Below are positions 53,725-61,324 of a stretch of 64,000 bases of DNA, piece by piece. Within the stretch, counting starts at the first letter, position 1, and every line of letters begins with the position of its first letter. The position numbers and the translations under genes are program-made. The stretch comes from Flavivirga spongiicola (GTDB lineage Bacteria > Bacteroidota > Bacteroidia > Flavobacteriales > Flavobacteriaceae). Location: positions 4,787,001 to 4,851,000 of the forward strand of contig NZ_JAUOEO010000001.1 of assembly GCF_030540825.1 (NCBI RefSeq). Reading direction: 5' to 3'. Under the pieces are notes generated by a model. That model was not told where the DNA came from. It was given only the letters and a program-made list of their open reading frames with translations, and ran no database searches.

Positions 53725-54324
53725 TTATTTGTCTGCTATTTGTTTTTCTAACCAATCCGGAATAACGGTTTCTTCTGTGTCTGTTGGAATTGGCGCTATA
53801 TTATTTCTTATAGTCGATATTCCATGTACTGTCCCGTGAGGTACTTCTTGGTGACAACTCCAACATTTTCTATCTGTTCTGTTTTTAGCATGATCATCTA
53901 TCCAACCATCGTATTTGGTTTGAGTCACCTGCTGTACATGGCAACGAATACAATTGTTTTGTACAACTTCCTGCGATTCTTCACGCATAAACATCACTTC
54001 TGGTTCCGCTCTTAGAGTAAAAACAGAAGCATGGAATAAACCATCTTTCGCCTTAAAATAATACTTATTAAATACATTATTATGAGGCACATGACAATCG
54101 TTACAGTTTGCCCATTCCCTATGCGAGCTATGCATCCAACTATTATAAACTGGTGTCATAACATGACAGTTTACACAAGCTAGTGGATTGTCTGACATAT
54201 AAGAAACCACCTCAGCTTCCTTTGCCATAAAAAGACCTAGTCCGGTAATGACTGCAATTAAAAAAATCGCGGTGGGTCTCCATCTCGATTTTTTGTCCGG
54301 TAATATGTTTTTTTTAAGATTCAC
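53725..54324 (-). CDS. nrfH: Tetraheme quinol dehydrogenase NrfH
   Basis: Membrane-anchored NapC/NirT-type cytochrome of 199 residues that oxidises menaquinol and feeds NrfA. One N-terminal span (TAIFLIAVITGLGLFMAK) is followed by four heme sites: CVNCH, CNDCH, CIRCH and CWSCH. NrfH-type length and the partner gene nrfA just downstream (11 bp) secure the assignment. The start is GTG at 54322-54324. A palindromic operator lies 142-156 bp upstream (54466-54480). Confidence 0.95.
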   Translation of the reverse strand: MNLKKNILPDKKSRWRPTAIFLIAVITGLGLFMAKEAEVVSYMSDNPLACVNCHVMTPVYNSWMHSSHREWANCNDCHVPHNNVFNKYYFKAKDGLFHASVFTLRAEPEVMFMREESQEVVQNNCIRCHVQQVTQTKYDGWIDDHAKNRTDRKCWSCHQEVPHGTVHGISTIRNNIAPIPTDTEETVIPDWLEKQIADK

Positions 54325-54465
54325 TATATTAAATTTCTATCTTGATTAAAGTTCCTGTAAAAATCGTTTTTAGAACATTGTGATAATATCTTAAGTCATT
54401 TTTTGAAACATAAAAAGTACATCTAAACTTAGGTATAAATTTCTCATATTTTAAGAATAAATAAC

Positions 54466-54480
54466 CTGATATATATCATA
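54466..54480. promoter_or_regulatory. Palindromic operator variant before nrfH
   Basis: CTGATATATATCATA contains the perfect 12-bp palindrome TGATATATATCA (54467-54478) and matches the pattern of the other sites (CTGATAAATACCATG). It lies in the 198-bp gap between the NrfD-like gene and nrfH, so nrfHA may have its own regulated promoter. Confidence 0.45.
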
Positions 54481-54522
54481 TTTAACGATATTTTAAATTT
54501 AAATTTACAGAAGCATAACCTA

Positions 54523-55752
54523 CTAATTTACGTTTTTCTTTTTATATCTTAATTTCCCTAATTCTATACCAATAGCAGTTTTTGCAAGTATTGTAAATAC
54601 AAAGGCTCCAAGTGCCCAGATCCCCAGTGTAACACCTATTTCAATACCGGTAGGTGTATATTCTGCTATTTTTCCATAAGGTCCTGGAATAAAACCGGGA
54701 ACAATAAGTCCGAAACCTTTTTCTATCCAAATGGCAGCAAACAAAAGGATACAGACAAAAAATAATATTTTGAAGTTATTACGTAATTTATGGAATGTTA
54801 GAATAACGGTGGCTACCACATTCATAGAAATAGAAGTCCAAATCCATGGTAAAAGTGCTGTTTTACCTTCCAGTCCAAAAAACAAGTAATAAGCGCTTTC
54901 ACTATGGTGGGTAGGCGCATAAAACTCTTTAAATAATTCTGAAATTAGCATGATTAAATTTATCTGAGCTGCCACAGTAACCACCATAGCTATTTTCTTT
55001 ATGGTTTTATCTTCAATTTTAAACGCGGTAAACGTTCTTATAATAGCTAATACCAATATAATTAATGCAGGGCCTGCTGCAAACGCAGAAGCTAAAAAAC
55101 GAGGTCCTAACAAAGCATTATTCCAAAATGGTCTGGCTTGTAAGCCTTGATATAAAAATGCTGTAACTAAATGGATCCCTACTGCCCAAAAAACAGATAA
55201 TAAAGCTCCGGGAATATATACTTTTGGATTAGGTGTTTTACCTTGATAACGTCTAAATAGAATATAAAACGGAATACTAATATTTAAAAATAGATATCCA
55301 TTTAAAACCAAAACATCCCACGTTAACATGGAGTTTGGAAAATTAAATACTCCAATCCCAGGTATCATATGCCATAAAACCGAAGGGCCTCCCATATCTG
55401 CAATTACAAAAGCTAAACACATAATAAGTGCCGCTACGGCTAATCCTTCACCAATAAGCACGGCTTGTTTAAAATCTATATCCTTTAAAACATAAGTTGG
55501 CATCACAAGCATCACAGCAGCAGCGGCAACTCCAACTAAAAAAGTAAAATTAGAAATATACAAACCCCAACTTACTCTATCCGTCATACCGGTGACACTA
55601 AGTCCTTGTTCTAATTGAATAGAATAACAATACATTCCAACCAACATGACAAAGGTTAAAAGTGCCATCCATAAATGATATTTTTTAGAACCATGCGTTA
55701 TAGTATCTAAACTGTCCTTAACTAAACTTCCAAAAACTTTTAATCGTTTCAT
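54523..55752 (-). CDS. nrfD: NrfD/PsrC-family membrane quinol dehydrogenase subunit
   Basis: Inner-membrane protein of 409 residues with about ten spans, the type that binds quinol and passes electrons to a periplasmic iron-sulfur partner. Spans include YHLWMALLTFVMLVGMYCYS, VSWGLYISNFTFLVGVAAAA, GEGLAVAALIMCLAFVIADM, FWAVGIHLVTAFLYQGLQA, and LGIWALGAFVFTILAKT. It has no heme motifs. It follows the NrfC-like gene by 161 bp and precedes nrfH by 198 bp. In this cluster it probably replaces NapC/NapH as the entry point of electrons to NapAB, or forms a menaquinol-linked module for both enzymes; inference from context. Confidence 0.88.
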   Translation of the reverse strand: MKRLKVFGSLVKDSLDTITHGSKKYHLWMALLTFVMLVGMYCYSIQLEQGLSVTGMTDRVSWGLYISNFTFLVGVAAAAVMLVMPTYVLKDIDFKQAVLIGEGLAVAALIMCLAFVIADMGGPSVLWHMIPGIGVFNFPNSMLTWDVLVLNGYLFLNISIPFYILFRRYQGKTPNPKVYIPGALLSVFWAVGIHLVTAFLYQGLQARPFWNNALLGPRFLASAFAAGPALIILVLAIIRTFTAFKIEDKTIKKIAMVVTVAAQINLIMLISELFKEFYAPTHHSESAYYLFFGLEGKTALLPWIWTSISMNVVATVILTFHKLRNNFKILFFVCILLFAAIWIEKGFGLIVPGFIPGPYGKIAEYTPTGIEIGVTLGIWALGAFVFTILAKTAIGIELGKLRYKKKNVN

Positions 55753-55913
55753 CTGTTTCTTTTTATTTTATTTTTTGGTCAGATGTAATTCGCTCATAGA
55801 CATATCGTTTGGTACAAAATATTTGTCGTAGCTCATTTCATATAAACTTTATATTATAACTCTTAGTTTTTATATTTTGGGCGCTTGCTTGCCAACGGCA
55901 GGTCTAACACAGG

Positions 55914-57041
55914 CTAATCCATAAAATACCAGAACTTAGGTTCTGTTCCTAAATCTTCTTTTAATCTAAATACTTTCTTATTTTCTAAAACCCATCTAAT
56001 GGTACTATTTGGGTCTAATAAGTTTCCAAAAATTCTGGCACCTGTAGGGCAAGCTTCAACACAAGCTGGATTTTTACCAGCTCTGGATCGTTGCACACAG
56101 AATGTACATTTCTCCATAACACCTTTCTTACGCATACGGTTTCCTAAATAATGCTGATTCTTGTTAATCTCAGCCTCCGGAACTTCGGGCTTACTCCAAT
56201 TAAAGCGTCTACCATCGTAAGGACAAGCTGCCATACAATATCTACAACCTACACACCAATCGTAATCTACAACCACCAAGCCATCATCTTCTCTCCAGGT
56301 TGCTTGCACTGGACATACCTCTACACATGGTGGATTATCACAATGAAAACACTGTGTTCCCATGTAAAAATGACCTTCTGCAGGCACTTCATGATAATAA
56401 TTATCATCAGCTTCATTAAAATTGAAACCTTTACCATCCTTCATTTCATGAATTCTTATGTATTGCATCTGTGAGTTTCGGTCTTGATTATTTTCCTCTA
56501 CACAAGCATTTACACAATCCATATATCCCTGGCACTTTGAAATATTGAAAGCGTATCCAAACAACACATCTTCTTCAGCATTTTTGGAAGACATGCTTAT
56601 ATTTTTACCGGTTCTTAATTGGTATGATCTTACCAACCTATCGACAGTTGCTCCTTTTTCTTCATCGGTCATCAATTTATAGTTTCCTTTAAATTGCTCC
56701 TCCCAATCTATTTGTGATTTTTCTTTAGTTTCATCGCCACTAATTACGCTACAGGATGTGCTCACCGCACCTGCTCCAATTAACAAACTTGCTGTTAACT
56801 TCTTAAAAGCAGTTCGTCTATCCATTTTTACATCAAAGACTTGCTCAAATCCATCTTTGGTTCTTTCTTCTCCAATAGAAGCATTTATTGCAGCTGTAGC
56901 AAATGCTTCATCAGTCATCTGATGAGAATCAGATGAGGAACCACAACCTCCAGAGGTTTTTCCACAACCACAAGAACCGGAAGATTCTTTCTCCTTCCTA
57001 CCAAGATTTAATGAAAACCATTTTTTGTTATTATTACTCAT
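55914..57041 (-). CDS. NrfC-like 4Fe-4S dicluster protein with atypical N-terminus
   Basis: Iron-sulfur protein of 375 residues, partner of the NrfD-like subunit. Four ferredoxin-type cysteine sets are present: CQGYMDCVNACVE, CFHCDNPPCVEVCP, CVGCRYCMAACP and CTFCVQRSRAGKNPACVEACP. The N-terminus is unusual: a Gly/Cys-rich segment (SCGCGKTSGGC, Cys at about 24, 26, 33) and then, at about 74-100, DRRTAFKKLTASLLIGAGAV, a Tat-like motif placed internally. Similar internal Tat motifs are known from ActB-like proteins of Bacteroidota. It follows the tetraheme lipoprotein gene by 34 bp. Confidence 0.9.
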   Translation of the reverse strand: MSNNNKKWFSLNLGRKEKESSGSCGCGKTSGGCGSSSDSHQMTDEAFATAAINASIGEERTKDGFEQVFDVKMDRRTAFKKLTASLLIGAGAVSTSCSVISGDETKEKSQIDWEEQFKGNYKLMTDEEKGATVDRLVRSYQLRTGKNISMSSKNAEEDVLFGYAFNISKCQGYMDCVNACVEENNQDRNSQMQYIRIHEMKDGKGFNFNEADDNYYHEVPAEGHFYMGTQCFHCDNPPCVEVCPVQATWREDDGLVVVDYDWCVGCRYCMAACPYDGRRFNWSKPEVPEAEINKNQHYLGNRMRKKGVMEKCTFCVQRSRAGKNPACVEACPTGARIFGNLLDPNSTIRWVLENKKVFRLKEDLGTEPKFWYFMD

Positions 57042-57075
57042 ACCTAAATATTATTAATTCCATAAATGGTGTTAG

Positions 57076-57684
57076 TTATTCTCTTTCTTTTACTTTTTGG
57101 GTATTAAAACGTGCTGGCCATCTCGATTCAAAATGAGGTTTGTGTGGGTCATGACAGTTTACACAAGTCATAGACGCTCTTGGTGGTGCCCAACCTCCAA
57201 TACGTTTACCATGCGCACCACCTTTCCAATCTTCAAATTGTTTGGTATGGCATTGATTACACAGATTGTAACTGTTATTAAAATCAATAGTATTTCCTGT
57301 CAGACTTCTTAAATTATCCATATTATCTGGGTTATGACAGGTCACACAATTCATGGTGTTCGCATTGGCATGATCTATTTTAATATCCCAGTGGGCTTTT
57401 TTAAGGTCCTTACTCTTCATCTGTGCCAAAGGTTTCGAGTGACACTCCGTACAAGCGTAAGACTTAATTTGACTTTTTCGTTCCGGAATTAAAAAGGTAT
57501 GTTCTCCCTCAGTAATCTCAATTGTTTCTATATCACCTATATGTTCTTCAGAAGATATTGAAGTCCCATGATAGTTTTTGCTTTCAGCTTCAATCTTATC
57601 AGTAATACTATGATATTCATCTTCATGATGTTTACAAGAAAAAAATGCAAGTAAGAAAAAAGAAAAACAAACTATTTTACTCAT
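57076..57684 (-). CDS. Tetraheme cytochrome c lipoprotein
   Basis: Periplasmic, lipid-anchored cytochrome of 202 residues. The chosen start at 57684 gives a lipoprotein signal (MSKIVCFSFFLLAFFSCKHH); an upstream ATG at 57705 would overlap the NapB-like gene. Heme sites are CTECH, CVTCH, CNQCH and CVNCH, with extra His residues (AHWDIKIDHANA, GAHGKRIGGW) that can be distal ligands. It lies between the NapB-like protein and the NrfC-like protein, the position of an electron carrier from the NrfCD-like quinol dehydrogenase to NapB. The family is not securely recognised. Confidence 0.85.
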   Translation of the reverse strand: MSKIVCFSFFLLAFFSCKHHEDEYHSITDKIEAESKNYHGTSISSEEHIGDIETIEITEGEHTFLIPERKSQIKSYACTECHSKPLAQMKSKDLKKAHWDIKIDHANANTMNCVTCHNPDNMDNLRSLTGNTIDFNNSYNLCNQCHTKQFEDWKGGAHGKRIGGWAPPRASMTCVNCHDPHKPHFESRWPARFNTQKVKERE

Positions 57685-57694
57685 AATATTTATA

Positions 57695-58387
57695 TTACTC
57701 TCCATTACCAGCTCTTTTAAATGTTCCTACCTCAGTCATCTCTTTATTATTAGGCACGTGGCATTGTCTACAATTAACACGCTCGGGATGTGAAACTCTT
57801 ATTTCCTTAGGTGCACTAGGCCCTGCATGACAGGATAAACAGTTCTCTCGCAATTGAATTTGATGTGGAATCATTGGAGGGCTTCCAAGCAACGCATTAT
57901 TAACTCCAGCTTTTGGAGCAATGACACTTGCATAATTTCCGCCTTTAAACAAAGTTTGGGTGTTTTGTTCTACATGACATTGCTTACAATTTACCAATTC
58001 CGGGTGTGGTGTTACAGGTGCATACGCTTGAAATTTCTCAGTAAATCCACCATTTTCATGGCATTTTAAGCAACTTTTCCCGCCCATATTTTGCTGTTCA
58101 TTTACAGGATGTGGAATACTGGGAGGCGCACCGTGGTAGGCCCTATTTTTATAATATGTTGTGAGTGACCTTTGATGATTCTTATCTATAGGCATATTTT
58201 TATAATCTAAAGCATGTTTAGATCGTTTAAAAACACCTGATTCGGAAGGAATTGCAGAGATATACTTGCTATCTTCAATTGGGATATAGGCTTCCTCCAA
58301 TCCTATTTGATAACTGTAATTCCAAATAGTAATAAATGCTATAAAAAGAATTACAAATAACGATATGATACCTAGTCTTTTTTTCAT
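57695..58387 (-). CDS. napB: NapB-like cytochrome with duplicated diheme unit (four hemes)
   Basis: Electron-transfer subunit of the periplasmic nitrate reductase, 230 residues instead of about 150 for NapB. After one N-terminal anchor (LGIISLFVILFIAFITIW) the sequence contains two copies of the NapB half-pattern: GAPPSIPH (86-93), CLKCH (106-110), TPHPELVNCKQCH (hemes 134-138) and then GSPPMIPH (168-175), CLSCH (183-187), SHPERVNCRQCH (206-210). Each copy is like the NapB heme pair. It starts two bases after the napA stop, strongly suggesting translational coupling with napA. The duplication may extend reach between NapA and the quinol dehydrogenase. Confidence 0.85.
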   Translation of the reverse strand: MKKRLGIISLFVILFIAFITIWNYSYQIGLEEAYIPIEDSKYISAIPSESGVFKRSKHALDYKNMPIDKNHQRSLTTYYKNRAYHGAPPSIPHPVNEQQNMGGKSCLKCHENGGFTEKFQAYAPVTPHPELVNCKQCHVEQNTQTLFKGGNYASVIAPKAGVNNALLGSPPMIPHQIQLRENCLSCHAGPSAPKEIRVSHPERVNCRQCHVPNNKEMTEVGTFKRAGNGE

Positions 58388-58389
58388 TG

Positions 58390-60717
58390 CTATGCTTTTT
58401 CAACTTTAACAGCGCATTTTTTATAGTCGGGCTCTTTAGAAATAGGACAAAAAGCATCTAATGTTACATCATTAATCAACATGTTTTCGTCAAAGAAAGG
58501 CACAAAAACCTGTCCTTTAGTAGGTAAGCCCCTTTCATTTATTGAAGCTGGCAATATACATGAGCCTCTTCTTGAACTTATTTTTATCTTCTCACCATTC
58601 CTAATCCCCAGATTTTTAGCGTCATCCGGATGAAACTCTACATAAGCCGATGGCATCGCTTTGTGTAATACCGGAATTCTACGAGTCATAGAACCTGTAT
58701 GCCAATGCTCTATAACACGTCCTGTATTTAACCAAAAAGGGTATTCCGCATCGGGAACCTCTGGTGCTGGTTCATAAGGGCGTTGCCAAATAACAGCTTT
58801 ACCGTCTGGTTTTCCATAAAAATGAAAGTCTTTATCATTACTACATGCAGGATCATATTTTGCATTAAAACGCCATTGTGTAGATTTTCCGTCTACATAA
58901 GGCCAAATAGCCCCAGATTCTTTTTTAAGAACTTCTAAAGGTGCCATGCCGTGTTTTGCCCCTTCATGAAACTGTCTGTATTCGTTATATATTTCTTCTA
59001 CGTGATTTTCTTCACTATATGGGAACAAATCACCATACCCCATTCGTTTTGCAATTTCAATAGTCATCCATGCATCGGGAGTTGTTTCTCCTGGTCCTTC
59101 CACCATTTTATCCCAATGCTGTGTTCTACGCTCTGAGTTTCCGTACAAGCCACTTTTTTCTATATGCCAGGACGCAGGTAAAATAACATCAGCAACATCA
59201 GATGTTGGTGTTGGAAACACATCAGAAACCACAACAAAGCAAGATTCTTTTTCCATGCCTGGACGGTAACGACTTGTTTTTGGTAATGACACTAAAGGGT
59301 TAGTAACTTGTGTCCAGATAAATTTAATATCACCACGATCTACTGCCCTAAACATTTCTGTGGCATGGTAGGTAGGCTTTGCTGGAATCCTTTCATAAGG
59401 CACTTTCCATATTTTAGCTGCCAAACGTCTGTGTTTTTCATTCATTACCACACCTTTTGGTAATTTATGTGTAAACGTACCTACCTCTCTGGCTGTACCG
59501 CAAGCAGAAGGCTGACCTGTTAATGAAAATGGACCATTTCCAGGCTGTGAAATTTTACCAGTTAATAAGTGAATGTTATACACTAAGTTGTTAATCCAGG
59601 TTCCTCTTGTATGCTGGTTCATTCCCATACACCAATAAGAAACTACTTTTTTATTAGGATCTCCATAAATAGCAGCTAAATATTTAATATCTTTTACAGA
59701 TACTTTAGAGTATTTTGCTACTTTTTCTGGAGTATAATCTTCTAAGAATTTTTTATAAGCTTCAAAATCAATTTTGGTTGGCTTATCTTTAAACTTATAA
59801 TTATCTTCTAAACCATAACCCATATTTGTTAAGCCTTTATTGAAATTCACATGGTTTTCTACAAATGCTTTATTTACCCAACCATTATTAATAATTTCAT
59901 AACAAATGGCATTGGCAACAGCTAAATCTGTTTGGGGCTCGAATAAAATTGATTTATTAGATGCTGTACTGGAACGTGTTGTTCTCGTAGCAAAATCTAT
60001 AATTTTTGCGCCTCTCCTATTTTTTTGTTCCAACATTCTTGAGAATAATACGGGATGCATTTCTGCCATATTATTTCCCCAGGTAATAAAATAATCTGCA
60101 TGGTCAATATCTTCATAACACCCCATCGGTTCATCAGCACCAAAAGTGGTTAAAAATCCTGCCACTGCACTTGCCATACATAAACGGGCATTACAATCTA
60201 AATTATTAGTTCCAATGGCACCCTTCATTAATTTTGAAGCTACATAACCCTCAGGAATTGTAGATTGTCCTGACGTATACATCGCGACTGAATCTTTACC
60301 ATGTTTTTCAATGGTCTCTTTCATTTTATTAGCAACAATGTCTAAGGCCTCATTAATAGGTGTTTGAACGTATCTTCCATTTTTCTTAACCAAAGCATGT
60401 GTTAGTCTATCTTTAGCTTGCGTACACATGATTTGGTGATAGCCTTTTACACAAAGTAATCCTTTGTTGACTGAGGAATTCGGATCTCCTTTTACGGCTA
60501 CTGCTTTTCCTTGGTCAACTCCTACCAAGATGCCACATCCTACGCCACAAAAACGACAAGGTCCTTTTTTCCAATCCAAATTAGCTCCTTTTGGTAGATT
60601 GGCATTTTGTTCTGAAGCAAATATAATTCCTGGGAACATTGATGCTGCAGCTGTCATTGCCGCAGCTGCAGCCATTTTTTTTATAAAATTTCTTCTGGTT
60701 GTTAAAGAGTTTTGCAT
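58390..60717 (-). CDS. napA: Periplasmic nitrate reductase catalytic subunit NapA
   Basis: Reduces nitrate to nitrite in the periplasm with Mo-bis-MGD and one [4Fe-4S] cluster. The 775 residues begin with a Tat signal (TTRRNFIKKMAAAAAMTA). The cluster is bound by CRFCGVGC (54, 57, 61) and GLLCVKGY (89). The Mo ligand is the Cys in NNLDCNARLCMASAVAGF (about 180), as in NapA and not NarG. SYWCMGMNQHTRGTWINNLV and the C-terminal CILPASINERGLPTKGQVFV follow the MopB fold. It is somewhat shorter than the E. coli protein (about 830). It lies two bases before the NapB-like gene and two bases after napD. Confidence 0.96.
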   Translation of the reverse strand: MQNSLTTRRNFIKKMAAAAAMTAAASMFPGIIFASEQNANLPKGANLDWKKGPCRFCGVGCGILVGVDQGKAVAVKGDPNSSVNKGLLCVKGYHQIMCTQAKDRLTHALVKKNGRYVQTPINEALDIVANKMKETIEKHGKDSVAMYTSGQSTIPEGYVASKLMKGAIGTNNLDCNARLCMASAVAGFLTTFGADEPMGCYEDIDHADYFITWGNNMAEMHPVLFSRMLEQKNRRGAKIIDFATRTTRSSTASNKSILFEPQTDLAVANAICYEIINNGWVNKAFVENHVNFNKGLTNMGYGLEDNYKFKDKPTKIDFEAYKKFLEDYTPEKVAKYSKVSVKDIKYLAAIYGDPNKKVVSYWCMGMNQHTRGTWINNLVYNIHLLTGKISQPGNGPFSLTGQPSACGTAREVGTFTHKLPKGVVMNEKHRRLAAKIWKVPYERIPAKPTYHATEMFRAVDRGDIKFIWTQVTNPLVSLPKTSRYRPGMEKESCFVVVSDVFPTPTSDVADVILPASWHIEKSGLYGNSERRTQHWDKMVEGPGETTPDAWMTIEIAKRMGYGDLFPYSEENHVEEIYNEYRQFHEGAKHGMAPLEVLKKESGAIWPYVDGKSTQWRFNAKYDPACSNDKDFHFYGKPDGKAVIWQRPYEPAPEVPDAEYPFWLNTGRVIEHWHTGSMTRRIPVLHKAMPSAYVEFHPDDAKNLGIRNGEKIKISSRRGSCILPASINERGLPTKGQVFVPFFDENMLINDVTLDAFCPISKEPDYKKCAVKVEKA

Positions 60718-60719
60718 AT

Positions 60720-60959
60720 TTAATTGTTTTTGGGTGTATTAAAGCCAGAAACCATTGCTAGCAATTTTAAACTCTTAATAGCTTCAATAGATTCTTTTAT
60801 TTTTTCGTCGTCAATTTTACTTTCTGTATCAGTTACCACAATAAGTAAGTCTTTGTTTTCAGCAGGAATCACTTCGCAATGATCTATCTTAGATAAGGCT
60901 TCAATAAGCGCTTCTTTCTTACCTTCTTGAGGGTGAGCTAAATAACTTTTTATAGGCAT
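60720..60959 (-). CDS. napD: NapD chaperone for NapA
   Basis: Small cytoplasmic protein of 79 residues that binds the Tat signal peptide of NapA and delays export until the cofactor is inserted. The ferredoxin-like fold is suggested by SYLAHPQEGKKEALIEALSK, IDHCEVIPAENKDLLIVVTD and IESIEAIKSLKLLAMVSGF-like strands, matching NapD in length and position. It is the first gene of the nap series and ends two bases before the napA start. Three copies of the palindromic operator lie within 200 bp upstream. Confidence 0.9.
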   Translation of the reverse strand: MPIKSYLAHPQEGKKEALIEALSKIDHCEVIPAENKDLLIVVTDTESKIDDEKIKESIEAIKSLKLLAMVSGFNTPKNN

Positions 60960-61018
60960 AAGAACTCCATATTTGATTTTTAAAAGGATAAAATTATCTT
61001 AATTAAAATGTACAAAAA

Positions 61019-61033
61019 CTGACAAATATCATA
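61019..61033. promoter_or_regulatory. Palindromic operator variant, nearest to napD
   Basis: CTGACAAATATCATA, similar to ATGATAAATATCATG with two or three changes. It is 60 bp before the napD start, where a promoter-proximal regulator would be expected. Confidence 0.4.
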
Positions 61034-61098
61034 TGAGCGTAACCTTGATCTAATTTAAATTTAATCTAAATAATCTTGCTCTTAATAATTATATAAAA

Positions 61099-61113
61099 AT
61101 GATAAATGCCATG
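61099..61113. promoter_or_regulatory. Palindromic operator ATGATAAATGCCATG upstream of napD
   Basis: ATGATAAATGCCATG differs from the consensus ATGATAAATATCATG at two positions. It is about 140 bp before the napD ATG. Confidence 0.5.
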
Positions 61114-61146
61114 TTATTAAATCGTCTTAAATATAAGATAAATAAA

Positions 61147-61161
61147 CTGATAAATACCATG
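61147..61161. promoter_or_regulatory. Palindromic operator CTGATAAATACCATG upstream of napD
   Basis: CTGATAAATACCATG is nearly identical to the site 48 bp away and shares the GATAAAT core. Spacing of 48 bp between the two (between four and five helical turns) allows cooperative binding on nearly the same face; this is inference. Confidence 0.5.
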
Positions 61162-61324
61162 TTAAAATGAAAACCAAAATTGTTATAATTAATGATATAG
61201 GTAAAAGCAAGCGGAGATAATACAAAATAAGCGATGGAAATAACCTCTGCTTGAAGAGCTCAATATCAACCCATAAAGCAAGCGAAATTTAATATAAAAA
61301 AGAAATAATTGCTTCTTTTTTTAC

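Larger units (their letters stand above)
60960..61324. other. Regulatory gap upstream of napD
   Basis: This 365-bp region has no gene. It contains three copies of the operator pattern (61019, 61099 and 61147), at 60, 140 and 188 bp before the napD ATG. The remainder is AT-rich. Confidence 0.55.

Noticed and set aside
53714..53755. Extended N-terminus of NrfA
   Set aside because: It overlaps the end of nrfH and hides the normal signal anchor starting at 53713.
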